A stretch of DNA of 64,000 nucleotides, taken from the NCBI RefSeq assembly GCF_021043365.1, contig NZ_JAJNDU010000003.1, positions 124,001 through 188,000 on the forward strand. The letters are read 5' to 3'. The notes below the pieces were generated by a model. The model had not been told where the DNA came from. It did not search any database and was given only the letters and a program-made list of their open reading frames with translations. Source of the DNA: Sphingomonas sp. IC-11. GTDB taxonomy: Bacteria > Pseudomonadota > Alphaproteobacteria > Sphingomonadales > Sphingomonadaceae. Position numbers and translations under genes: made by a program. Below, piece after piece: positions 43,956-52,307 of this stretch; the first letter of the stretch is position 1; each line of letters opens with the position of its first letter.

Positions 43956-46625
43956 TCACCCCGAATTGCGTAGCGCCGTGGCGATCGCATTGATCGACAG
44001 GAGAATGCCTTCGGCAATCCGCGCATCATCCTCCCCGGCGCGGTGACGGCGCATCAATTCGATCTGCAGCAGATTGAGCGGCTCGATATACGGCAGACGC
44101 AGACGGATGGACGCGTCCAGGGTGGGATGCTTTTCCAGCAGCCGCGACTGCCCCGTCACCTGCAACAGCCCGTCCTGCGTGATCTGCCAATCATCGTGGA
44201 TGCGCGAGAAGATGCGATGCCCCAACTTCTCGTCTTCGACGAGGCTCGCGTAGCGTTCGGCAATGCCCATGTCCGATTTGGCGAGCACCATTTCCATATT
44301 GGCGAGCGTGGCGGCGAACAGCGGCCAGCCCTCGGCCATCTCCGCAAGCAGCACCTTGTCCTCGAACGCCGCGATCGCCTGACCCACGCCATACCAGCCG
44401 GGCAGCATCACGCGCGCCTGCGCCCAGCTGAACACCCAGGGAATGGCGCGCAGGTCCTCGATCTTTGCCGACTTCTTCCGGCTTGCCGGGCGACTACCGA
44501 TCTTGAGTCCGGAAATTTCGGCGATCGGGGTCATCTGCCGGAAGAAGGTGTTGAACCCTTCCGTGCCGTAAACGAGATCGCGATAGGCGTGGAAGGCGGC
44601 GTCGGAGAGCCGGTCCATCGCTCGGGCGAAGGTTTCATTTTCGGCATTGGAAAGCGGCGCTGGCGACAGGCTGGCCAGCAGCGTGGCCGATGCCATGGCC
44701 TCCAGGTTCGTAATCGCGCTTTCGCGGGTGCCGTATTTGCCCGCGATCACCTCGCCCTGCTCAGTGATGCGGATGCGGCCCTGCACCGTGCCCGGCGGCT
44801 GTGCGCGGATCGCGGCGAAGCTGGACCCGCCACCGCGCCCCACGGCGCCGCCGCGGCCGTGGAACAGCTGCATGCCAACGCCGGCCGCTTCGAACACCGG
44901 CTTCAGCGCCGTCGATGCTTTGGAGAGTTGCCAGGTGGACGTAAGATAGCCGCCGTCCTTGTTGCTGTCGGAATAACCGATCATCACTTCCTGGTGGCCA
45001 CGCGCGCGGGCGATCGCTGCCACTTCCGGCAGTGCGAACCAAGCGCTCATGATGCCCGGCGCAGCTTCCAGATCCCCGATCGTTTCGAACAACGGCACGG
45101 CCATCACCTGCGCCTGCGGGGGATCGCCCGGCACATAAAGGCCAACTTCCTTCAGCAGCAGATGCACTTCGAGCAGGTCGCTGACCGAAGTGCACATCGA
45201 CACAATATACTGGCGGATGCACGCCCGTCCGTAAGTCGCGTGTGCCTCTGCCGCCGCTGCGACGATCGCGAGCTCCTTGGCGGTTTCCTCGGAATAACTG
45301 ATGAAGCGGCTGGTCAGCGGCCGCGCCGTGGCAAGTTCGCGGGTCAGCAGCGCCACCCGCTCGTCCTCGCTCAGCGTCGCGTAATCGGCACAGACACCGG
45401 CGCGGGCCAGCAACTCGCCAACCACCCGCTCATGAACAGCGCTGTTCTGCCTCAGGTCGAGCGTCGCGAGATGAAACCCGAACACTTCCACCGCGCGGAT
45501 CAAACGCCCAATCACTCCGCCGCTGGCGAGCAGGCCGCCACCCGCGGCGGACAAGGCGCGCGCCATGGCAACCAGATCCGCGCGAAAGGCGCGGGGATCG
45601 GGATACGGCTCTGCGTCACGCGCCGCCGGCCGTGGCGGCCGGGTGCCTACCAGCTTGCGATAGGTAGCCGCCAGGCGCGCGTAGATCCCCGACAGCGCGC
45701 GACGATATGGCTCGTCACGCCGGCTTTCGGCATCATCCCCGCTGGCTTCGGCTAATGCGATCACGGCCGGGTCCACCGGTGCATGATCCGCCGAGATCGA
45801 CAGTTCCGCGCCCAACGCATGCAGCTGATCGAGATAATAGCCAATCGCCGCGCCCGAGGCCTTGCCCAGCGCGACCTTCAGCGATTCAGCCGTCACGAAC
45901 GGGTTGCCGTCGCGATCGCCACCGATCCAGCTTCCCGGCCGCAGGAACCCGGGGACACGCTGTCCCATCGCGCGGTCCCACCGCTGGTACAGCGCAGGGA
46001 TCACCGGCAAGAACACGTCGCGCAGATAACTGAGCGCGGTTTCCACCTCGTCCGTCACGTACAGCCGTTCGCGGCGGAGCACGCGGGTCTGCCACAGCAG
46101 CGCGACCTGCCGAACGATCGCCTCGTCGATGCGGTCGCCGTCCGGCGTTTCCTCCGCGCCCGTATCGCGAAGCGCCATCAGTTCGGCGATGCGGTTGCGA
46201 TGGTCGATCATGCTCTTGCGCCGCACCTCGGTCGGGTGGGCGGTCAGCACCGGCGCGATCAGCGCATGGTCGAGCAGCGCCAGCACGGCGTCGCGGTCGA
46301 CGCCCTCGTCCGCGAGTCGCTCCACCGCGGAAGCAACGTCCGCCCCTTCCTCTGCCGTTATCCCCTGCCGGTCCTCCGCCAGGTTGGCCAGCATAGAGAA
46401 GAGCATGAAGCCGCGAACGAAATCGAGCGTCTCGTCGAGCGACAACGCCTCGAGATGGTGATCCACCGCGATCCCGGCGCCGCGATGCCGCTCGACCGAT
46501 GCCGAGCGGATCGCTTCGGTGGCGGCGAACAGTCGCTCCCCGCCCAAGGCCCGGATCACATCCCCCAGGACTCGCCCGAGATACCGGATATCATCATTGT
46601 TGGTGATCGACGGAAGCGCGCTCAT
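43956..46625 (-). CDS. ppc: Phosphoenolpyruvate carboxylase
   Basis: An 889-residue PEP carboxylase that makes oxaloacetate from PEP and bicarbonate to refill the citric acid cycle. The catalytic His is in LTAHPTEVRRKSM, and FHGRGGAVGRGGG with the key arginine, SDSNKDGGYLTS and the C-terminal IALRNSG-type end (here TALRNSG) are conserved. The length is normal. ATG 46625 gives the usual N-terminus; the frame opens 12 codons earlier. The need for bicarbonate links it loosely to the carbonic anhydrase-SulP pair far upstream. Confidence 0.97.
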   Translation of the reverse strand: MSALPSITNNDDIRYLGRVLGDVIRALGGERLFAATEAIRSASVERHRGAGIAVDHHLEALSLDETLDFVRGFMLFSMLANLAEDRQGITAEEGADVASAVERLADEGVDRDAVLALLDHALIAPVLTAHPTEVRRKSMIDHRNRIAELMALRDTGAEETPDGDRIDEAIVRQVALLWQTRVLRRERLYVTDEVETALSYLRDVFLPVIPALYQRWDRAMGQRVPGFLRPGSWIGGDRDGNPFVTAESLKVALGKASGAAIGYYLDQLHALGAELSISADHAPVDPAVIALAEASGDDAESRRDEPYRRALSGIYARLAATYRKLVGTRPPRPAARDAEPYPDPRAFRADLVAMARALSAAGGGLLASGGVIGRLIRAVEVFGFHLATLDLRQNSAVHERVVGELLARAGVCADYATLSEDERVALLTRELATARPLTSRFISYSEETAKELAIVAAAAEAHATYGRACIRQYIVSMCTSVSDLLEVHLLLKEVGLYVPGDPPQAQVMAVPLFETIGDLEAAPGIMSAWFALPEVAAIARARGHQEVMIGYSDSNKDGGYLTSTWQLSKASTALKPVFEAAGVGMQLFHGRGGAVGRGGGSSFAAIRAQPPGTVQGRIRITEQGEVIAGKYGTRESAITNLEAMASATLLASLSPAPLSNAENETFARAMDRLSDAAFHAYRDLVYGTEGFNTFFRQMTPIAEISGLKIGSRPASRKKSAKIEDLRAIPWVFSWAQARVMLPGWYGVGQAIAAFEDKVLLAEMAEGWPLFAATLANMEMVLAKSDMGIAERYASLVEDEKLGHRIFSRIHDDWQITQDGLLQVTGQSRLLEKHPTLDASIRLRLPYIEPLNLLQIELMRRHRAGEDDARIAEGILLSINAIATALRNSG

Positions 46626-46657
46626 TCCGCCATGCTGCAACCCGCCGACCACCGCCG

Positions 46658-47065
46658 TCAACGCGCAGCTTCGCCAGGTGTGGTCTGGCGTTCCTCCTGT
46701 CGGCGCTTGCGATAGGTGTCGCGTTCCTCGCTGGTCAGCGTGCCGTCCTTGTTCAGATCATTGCGATCGAACCAGTCGAGCATCAGGTCACCCGATTCCT
46801 GCGGGCTGAGCGCGCCATCCTTGTTGGTATCTCCGCGCGCGATCATCGGGCGCAGCCGCTCCGGCAGTTCGTCGGCCACGATGCGGTCGTCACCGTTCAC
46901 GTCCATGCGGTGGAACCGCCGCTCGATCTCGCTGCCGAAATCAAGCCGGGAGGTCACGGTGGGCGGCGTATAGTTATTGGCCGCGGCGTGATCATTCTGT
47001 TCTTCGCGCGTGCCACAGGCTGCCAGCAGCGAACCGCACGCCGCCAGCATCATCAACGATCGCAT
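46658..47065 (-). CDS. EF-hand lipoprotein
   Basis: A 135-residue protein with a lipoprotein signal (SLLAACGT, lipid on Cys16). Three calcium-binding EF-hand loops follow: DVNGDDRIVADE (about 55-66), DTNKDGALSPQE (about 78-89) and DLNKDGTLTSEE (about 102-113). All keep Asp or Asn at positions 1, 3 and 5 and Glu at 12. The protein should sit in the periplasm on the inner or outer membrane and bind Ca2+. Its job is unknown. It is 32 bases upstream of ppc and 22 downstream of the HNH gene. Confidence 0.88.
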   Translation of the reverse strand: MRSLMMLAACGSLLAACGTREEQNDHAAANNYTPPTVTSRLDFGSEIERRFHRMDVNGDDRIVADELPERLRPMIARGDTNKDGALSPQESGDLMLDWFDRNDLNKDGTLTSEERDTYRKRRQEERQTTPGEAAR

Positions 47066-47087
47066 CCCCGATTAACCTCCCTCAAGA

Positions 47088-47657
47088 TCAGGCTTCCAGC
47101 TCAACGTCCCAATAAAGCCAATCGTGCCACGTTTCGTGGAGATAGTTGGGAGGAAAGCTTCGGCCATGCTCCTGGAGCTGCCAGCTGGTCGGGCGGATCG
47201 GCTCGATATGGAGCGGCATCGCCGCCTGTTTCGGTGTCCGCCCGCCCTTGCGCAAGTTGCAGGGGGAACAAGACGTGACGACATTCTCCCATGTCGTGCG
47301 GCCACCCTGCGCGCGCGGCACCACATGGTCGAATGTCAGTTCGCGCACATGCTTGCCACAATATTGGCAGGCGAATCGATCCCGCAGGAACAGGTTGAAC
47401 CGGGTGAAGGCCGGAAATTGTGACGGCTTCACATATTGTTTCAGCGCGATCACCGATGGCAGCCGGATCGACTGCGTGGGACTTCTCACCTCGCGCTCAT
47501 AATGGGCGACAATGTCGACCCGGTCGAGAAACACTGCCTTGACCGCAGTCTGCCATGGCCAGATGCTGAGCGGATAATAAGACAAAGGCGTATAGTCGGC
47601 GTTCAGAACGAGCGTCGGGCACGCGTCCGGATGGCGGATCAGATCGGGATGGAACAA
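47088..47657 (-). CDS. HNH endonuclease-type protein
   Basis: A 189-residue protein with a C-terminal HNH nuclease domain. CQYCG and CSPCN supply the four zinc cysteines, LTFDHVVPRAQGG the catalytic His, and WENVV the Asn of the motif. The N-terminal half, with VLNADYTPLSYYPLSIWPW, matches a widely conserved bacterial HNH protein near housekeeping genes, not a homing or toxin nuclease. Its biological role is unknown. A perfect palindrome lies 27 bases upstream of the ATG, shared with the divergent enoyl-CoA hydratase gene. Confidence 0.92.
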   Translation of the reverse strand: MFHPDLIRHPDACPTLVLNADYTPLSYYPLSIWPWQTAVKAVFLDRVDIVAHYEREVRSPTQSIRLPSVIALKQYVKPSQFPAFTRFNLFLRDRFACQYCGKHVRELTFDHVVPRAQGGRTTWENVVTSCSPCNLRKGGRTPKQAAMPLHIEPIRPTSWQLQEHGRSFPPNYLHETWHDWLYWDVELEA

Positions 47658-47683
47658 GCAGGTCCCCCTTCGATACCGTGTCG

Positions 47684-47701
47684 TGGCGTGATGTCACGCC
47701 A
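47684..47701. promoter_or_regulatory. Perfect 8-2-8 palindrome in a divergent promoter
   Basis: TGGCGTGA-TG-TCACGCCA is an exact 18-base inverted repeat. It lies between two divergent genes, 27 bases from the HNH start and 56 from the enoyl-CoA hydratase start. Such symmetry and position suggest a dimeric repressor or activator site controlling one or both genes. I cannot match it to a named regulator. Confidence 0.55.
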
Positions 47702-47756
47702 AGCGATGACGCCATGATGACAGCCGGCGATTCACCGGGTCAAGGGGAGAGGATAT

Positions 47757-48548
47757 TTGACCGACACTGTTACCTATGAGGTCGCTGATCATGTCGCGAC
47801 AATCACGCTCAATCGTCCGGAGCGACGCAACGCGCTGAACTGGGATGCCTATGGCCGACTCGAGGCGGCGTTCCGGCGCTCGGTGACTGACGAGGACGTT
47901 CGCTGCGTGATCGTCACCGGCGCCGATCCCGCCTTCTGTTCGGGCGACGACGTGGCGGAGATCATGGCTGGCCCGGATTCCTTCACTGCGCGCAAGGCGC
48001 CGCCGGTGGTCCGCCACCAGCCCACCCCCGCCGCCATTGCTGCGCTGGAATGCGACAAGCCGGTGATCGCCGCGGTGAACGGTGCCGCGGTCGGCTGGGG
48101 CATGGAACTGGCGCTTTATGCCGACATCCGCCTCGCATCGGAGAAGGCGAAATTCGCGGAATTGTTCATCAAGCGCGGGCTCGTGTGCGATGTCGGCGGC
48201 TTTTATCGCCTGCCCGCGATCGTCGGCCCGGCAAAGGCGGCGGAACTGCTGTTCACCGGCGACGTGATCGACGCGGGCGAAGCGGCGCGCATCGGCTTGG
48301 TGCGCGAGGTCGTGCCGCATGCGGAGCTGATGACGCAGGCCCGCGCGCTCGCCGCGCGCATCGCCGCGAATCCGCCACTCGCACTGCGCTACATGAAAGA
48401 AGGCCTTCGCCGCGCCGCTTATGGCGATCCGCGAGAATTGGGCGGTTGGGCGATCGAGACGATTCGCCGCCTCATGTCCACCGAGGACCATAAGGAAGGC
48501 GTCGCGGCCTTCATGGAAAAGCGCGAACCGGTGTTCAGCGGCCGCTGA
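47757..48548 (+). CDS. Enoyl-CoA hydratase/isomerase family protein
   Basis: A 263-residue crotonase-fold protein. It has NRPERRNAL near the N-terminus, the oxyanion-hole segment CSGDDVAEI (about 61-69), and AAVNGAAVGWGMELALYADI, followed by FAELFIKRGLVCDVGG. In the position of the second catalytic Glu of hydratases the sequence reads RGLVCDVGG, so it may be a hydratase, isomerase or another crotonase. It starts at TTG 47757 behind GGGGAGAGG. No other beta-oxidation gene is nearby. Confidence 0.88.
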   Translation: MTDTVTYEVADHVATITLNRPERRNALNWDAYGRLEAAFRRSVTDEDVRCVIVTGADPAFCSGDDVAEIMAGPDSFTARKAPPVVRHQPTPAAIAALECDKPVIAAVNGAAVGWGMELALYADIRLASEKAKFAELFIKRGLVCDVGGFYRLPAIVGPAKAAELLFTGDVIDAGEAARIGLVREVVPHAELMTQARALAARIAANPPLALRYMKEGLRRAAYGDPRELGGWAIETIRRLMSTEDHKEGVAAFMEKREPVFSGR

Positions 48549-48686
48549 GCGAAGACTCGCCCCGGCGCTTCCGATCATCGGGAGCGCCGCCGGCTTGCCT
48601 CCGCCACAATAGCTAGCGTTGCAAGTACCGCGCCTTGGCCAAGCGGAGTCTTGCCGCGCGCGCCGCGCCTCTACACATGCCCACGC

Positions 48687-49517
48687 GTGATCGTCACTCG
48701 CTTTGCCCCCTCACCAACCGGCCGGCTGCACCTCGGCCACGCGTACAGCGCAATCCTCTCCCATGATCTCGCCCGCAGCCGCGGCGGCCGCTTCCTGCTG
48801 CGGATCGAGGATATCGACGGCACCCGCAGCCGCCCCGAACATGTCGAGACGATCATCGCCGATCTCGCCTGGCTCGGGCTCACCTGGGATGGCGAGGTGC
48901 TCCACCAGTCCGATCGTCTTCCCGCTTATGCCGAGGCGCTTGACCGGCTGCGCGACATGGGCCTGCTGTATCGCTGCTATTGTACCCGCGCGGAGATCGC
49001 CGCCGCCAGCCTGTCCGCCCCGCATGGCGCCGAACCGCTCTACCCCGGCACCTGCCGCGCGCGGGTGCCGCATCATCCCGATCGGCCGCATTGCTGGCGA
49101 CTCGACATGGCGAAAGCCGTCGCGCGTACCGGGCCGATCACTTGGCAGGACCACGGCATTGTCATCGCCGCCGACCCGCTGTCGGCGGGCGACGTGGTGC
49201 TCGCCCGCAAGGATGCGCCGGCCAGCTATCATCTCGCGGTCACGGTGGACGACGCATGGCAGGGCGTGACAGACGTGGTGCGCGGACGGGATCTGTTCGC
49301 CGCCACCCACGTCCATCGCCTGCTCCAGGCGCTGCTTGATCTGCCCACGCCGGCCTATCACCACCATCCGCTGCTCACCGGGCCCGATGGCCTGCGACTG
49401 GCCAAGCGGCACGGTGCCCCGGCTCTGGCAGACATGCGCGAAGGCGGCGCCGACGGCCTAGCGCTCGCCGCGGAACTGCGTGCGGGACGGGTTCCCATTG
49501 GCACGGGCGATGCCTAG
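48687..49517 (+). CDS. gluQ: Glutamyl-Q tRNA(Asp) synthetase
   Basis: A 276-residue GluQRS, a shortened glutamyl-tRNA synthetase that puts glutamate on the queuosine base of tRNA-Asp. The class I HIGH motif appears as HLGHAY in FAPSPTGRLHLGHAY, the KMSKS site as LRLAKRHG, and the zinc site as CYCTRAE with LYPGTCR. The anticodon-binding domain is absent, as expected. It starts at GTG 48687, giving VIVTRFAPSPTG; an earlier TTG adds 12 residues. It is 9 bases before the HIG1-like gene. Confidence 0.93.
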   Translation: MIVTRFAPSPTGRLHLGHAYSAILSHDLARSRGGRFLLRIEDIDGTRSRPEHVETIIADLAWLGLTWDGEVLHQSDRLPAYAEALDRLRDMGLLYRCYCTRAEIAAASLSAPHGAEPLYPGTCRARVPHHPDRPHCWRLDMAKAVARTGPITWQDHGIVIAADPLSAGDVVLARKDAPASYHLAVTVDDAWQGVTDVVRGRDLFAATHVHRLLQALLDLPTPAYHHHPLLTGPDGLRLAKRHGAPALADMREGGADGLALAAELRAGRVPIGTGDA

Positions 49518-49526
49518 ATTGGGTCC

Positions 49527-49763
49527 ATGCAGACGTTCCTGGTCATCCTCCTCATTGCGGCGCTGATTGCGACGCTGGTTGCGCTGGTGCGCGGCATTGT
49601 GGCGTTCCTTCAGAACGCCAGCGCGGAGGCTCGGGGAACCGGCACCGCCGGTCCGACGCAAGGACAGCTCAAATCGAACAAGATGATGCAGCAGCGCATC
49701 CTGTTTCAGGGGCTGGCCGTCATCATCGTCGTCGTTCTGCTGTTCGCTGCCGGGCGCACCTGA
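49527..49763 (+). CDS. HIG1-like twin-transmembrane protein
   Basis: A 78-residue protein with two hydrophobic helices (about 3-28 and 58-76) joined by a polar loop. The loop holds QLKSNKMMQQRILFQG, the pattern of the HIG1/twin-transmembrane family found in alphaproteobacteria and in mitochondrial respiratory supercomplex factors. In bacteria it may help cytochrome oxidase assembly. It lies right after gluQ and is probably on the same transcript. Confidence 0.88.
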   Translation: MQTFLVILLIAALIATLVALVRGIVAFLQNASAEARGTGTAGPTQGQLKSNKMMQQRILFQGLAVIIVVVLLFAAGRT

Positions 49764-49814
49764 TCGCGCGCGGCCGTGCGCCGCGTGATGAACCAAAAGG
49801 CCGGCTGTTGGTTG

Positions 49815-49830
49815 AACCTTGATCGAGGTT
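49815..49830. promoter_or_regulatory. Near-palindrome upstream of egtB
   Basis: AACCTTGATCGAGGTT is symmetric in 7 of 8 positions and lies 88 bases before the egtB start. It could be an operator for the ergothioneine genes, or chance. Confidence 0.25.
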
Positions 49831-49918
49831 AGCGGATGGTCGGAGGGGGCATTCACCTTCCTTCCACGTTTGCCCGTGCGCGCTTGCGCAGCGACGGTCA
49901 TGGAAGGTTCAACGGTAG

Positions 49919-51172
49919 ATGCAGCCGAGGGAAGCCACCTCGCACGATGATCTGGCCGCCCGGTTCGGCCGGGTCCGTTCGCTCAGCGAGGCGCTGGTAG
50001 CGCCGCTGAGCGACGCTGACGCCACCGTTCAGTCGATGGATGATGCGTCTCCCGCCAAATGGCACCTGGCGCATACCACCTGGTTTTTCGAAACGTTCGT
50101 TCTGCGCGATCACGTCGCCGGCTATCGGCTGCACGACCCGCGCTTTCCCTTTCTTTTCAACAGCTATTACGAGGCCGAGGGGCGCCGCCATGCGCGTGGT
50201 CGGCGCGGCATGGTGACACGCCCGACCCTTGCTGAAGTGAAGGTCTATCGCGCGGCGGTGGACTCGGCGTTGATCACGGCGCTGCCCTCTCTCGGCGGTA
50301 CGCCGCGCGATCTGGTGGAGCTCGGCTGTCATCACGAACAGCAGCATCAGGAACTGCTGCTTACCGACATCCTCCACCTGTTTTCCGAAAACCCGCTGGA
50401 ACCGGCCTTGTGGTCGCCCGCGCCCAAGGTCCCCGTGGCAATGCCGGACACGATCAACTGGCTCGACCGCGATGAGGGCGTGATCGAGATCGGCCATGAT
50501 GGTCAGGGCTTCGCCTTCGATTGCGAGGGGCCGCGCCACCGCACGTTGGTTTCGGCGCATTCCCTCGCGGATCGGACCGTCACGAACGGCGAGTGGCAGC
50601 AATTCATTGCCGACGGGGGCTATCGGGAGCCTCGCTGGTGGCTGTCGGACGGCTGGTCCTGGCTGCAGCGCGAGGGGATCCATGCGCCGCTCTATTGGGA
50701 AGAGCGCGACGGCGTCTGGACCCGCTTCGGACTGGACGGCCGCCGCCCGATCGACCCCGCCGCGCCGGTGACTCATGTCAGCTTCTATGAGGCGGATGCC
50801 TATGCAAGCTGGGCAGGCGCCCGATTGCCGACGGAAGCCGAGTGGGAGGCAGCCGCCGCGGCCGATGATCCGAATGGCGGCAACCAGCTGGATTCGGCCG
50901 GCGCGGTCGAACCGCGGCCTGCCGAGAGCGGCCCGGCGTTCTTCGGCGACGTCTGGGAATGGACGGGCAGCGCCTATCGTCCCTATCCTGGCTTTTCGGC
51001 CGCCGACGGCGCTGTGGGCGAATATAACGGCAAGTTCATGAGCGGGCAGTTCGTGCTGCGCGGGGGATCCTGCGCCACGCCGCGCGGCCACGCTCGCGCC
51101 TCCTACCGCAACTTCTTCTACCCCCACCAGCGCTGGCAATTCACCGGCGTCCGGCTGGCCCGGGACCGCTGA
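49919..51172 (+). CDS. egtB: Ergothioneine sulfoxide synthase EgtB
   Basis: A 417-residue nonheme iron enzyme that joins a thiol to hercynine using O2, the central step of ergothioneine synthesis. The N-terminal DinB-like domain supplies the three iron His: His52 in KWHLAHTTWF and His139 and His143 in CHHEQQHQEL. The C-terminal domain is of the sulfatase-modifying (FGE) type, with THVSFYEADAYASWAG and FVLRGGSCATPRGHARASYR. Whether the thiol is gamma-glutamylcysteine or cysteine cannot be read. egtD follows 69 bases on. Confidence 0.96.
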   Translation: MQPREATSHDDLAARFGRVRSLSEALVAPLSDADATVQSMDDASPAKWHLAHTTWFFETFVLRDHVAGYRLHDPRFPFLFNSYYEAEGRRHARGRRGMVTRPTLAEVKVYRAAVDSALITALPSLGGTPRDLVELGCHHEQQHQELLLTDILHLFSENPLEPALWSPAPKVPVAMPDTINWLDRDEGVIEIGHDGQGFAFDCEGPRHRTLVSAHSLADRTVTNGEWQQFIADGGYREPRWWLSDGWSWLQREGIHAPLYWEERDGVWTRFGLDGRRPIDPAAPVTHVSFYEADAYASWAGARLPTEAEWEAAAAADDPNGGNQLDSAGAVEPRPAESGPAFFGDVWEWTGSAYRPYPGFSAADGAVGEYNGKFMSGQFVLRGGSCATPRGHARASYRNFFYPHQRWQFTGVRLARDR

Positions 51173-51241
51173 CAAAAAACGTCGCTGCGCGGGCGCTTGC
51201 GCTCATCAACCGGACGGCGCGCCAAAACAGGAAGGAAGCCA

Positions 51242-52219
51242 ATGCTGAAGCAGGAAATTGAGGACGGCCAAGCCTCCCTTGCCGATCCGCAGTTCCGCGC
51301 GGACGTTCTGAACGGCCTTGCGCTTCGCCCCCGGGCCATTCCGGCGCGCTGGTTCTACGATCGCCGTGGATCGGATCTGTTCGAAGAGATCACCCGCCTG
51401 CCGGAATATTACCCGACCCGCACCGAAACGGCGCTGCTGGAGCGGATCGCACCGGAGCTTGCTGCCCAGATCCCCCCTGGGTCGGCGGTGGTTGAGTTCG
51501 GCTCGGGTTCCTCGACGAAGACGCCATTGATCCTCGATGCGGTCCGGCCCAGCGCTTACGTCCCGATCGACATTTCCGGCGACATGCTGCGCGAATCCTC
51601 GCGCGTGCTGTCGGCCCGCTATCCCGCCCTGCTGGTCCTGCCGTTTGAGGCGGACTTCACGCGGCTGGTGGATCTGCCCCGCACCATTGCCAGCGCGCCG
51701 AAACTTGGCTTCTTCCCTGGCTCCACCATCGGCAATCTCATCCCGCGCGCTGCCGTCGACCTGTTGCGGGCCATGCGCGGGTCGCTCGGCCAGGGCGCAC
51801 GCTTGTTGATCGGCATGGACCGCGTGAAGGACGAAGCCGTGCTGGTTCGCGCCTACGACGATGCGGCCGGCGTGACGGCGGCGTTCAACTGCAATCTCCT
51901 GGCGCGGATCAATCGCGAGCTGGAGGGCACGATCCCGCTCGACGCCTTCCGCCATCGCGCGATCTGGAACGATGACCGGGCACGAATCGAAATGCACCTG
52001 GAGGCGACCCGCGACGTGTCGTTCGAGGTCGAGGGGCGACCATTCTCCATCGACGCCGGCGAGACCATCCATACCGAGAACAGCCACAAATACGGCCCGC
52101 GCGACGCGCGTATCCTGCTGCGCGCCGGCGGCTGGACGCCGGTCATGGAATGGACCGACCCCGACGATCTGTTCGCCGTCATCCTGGCCGAGGCGCAACC
52201 GGAACGCTTCGCCCCCTGA
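51242..52219 (+). CDS. egtD: Histidine N-alpha-methyltransferase EgtD
   Basis: A 325-residue SAM-dependent enzyme that trimethylates histidine to hercynine, the first ergothioneine step. Family motifs are RWFYDRRGSDLFEEI and LPEYYPTRTE near the N-terminus, the SAM-binding VVEFGSGSSTKT, and FFPGSTIGNL. ATG 51242 follows AGGAAGGAAG; a start 45 bases earlier gives a basic leader not found in relatives. Together with EgtB it can make the hercynine sulfoxide; egtC and egtE are not in the window. Confidence 0.96.
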   Translation: MLKQEIEDGQASLADPQFRADVLNGLALRPRAIPARWFYDRRGSDLFEEITRLPEYYPTRTETALLERIAPELAAQIPPGSAVVEFGSGSSTKTPLILDAVRPSAYVPIDISGDMLRESSRVLSARYPALLVLPFEADFTRLVDLPRTIASAPKLGFFPGSTIGNLIPRAAVDLLRAMRGSLGQGARLLIGMDRVKDEAVLVRAYDDAAGVTAAFNCNLLARINRELEGTIPLDAFRHRAIWNDDRARIEMHLEATRDVSFEVEGRPFSIDAGETIHTENSHKYGPRDARILLRAGGWTPVMEWTDPDDLFAVILAEAQPERFAP

Positions 52220-52307
52220 AGGCACCGGAGACGGCCGCGCCGCCGCGCCTGCCATGAGGGAGGAACGAGGAGAGGTTTTCGCCGCGGCCCCTCGTCGGCC
52301 CGAGCGA

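Noticed and set aside
44043-45755. 570-codon plus-strand frame
   Set aside because: Antisense of ppc; no ribosome site and no recognisable domain.
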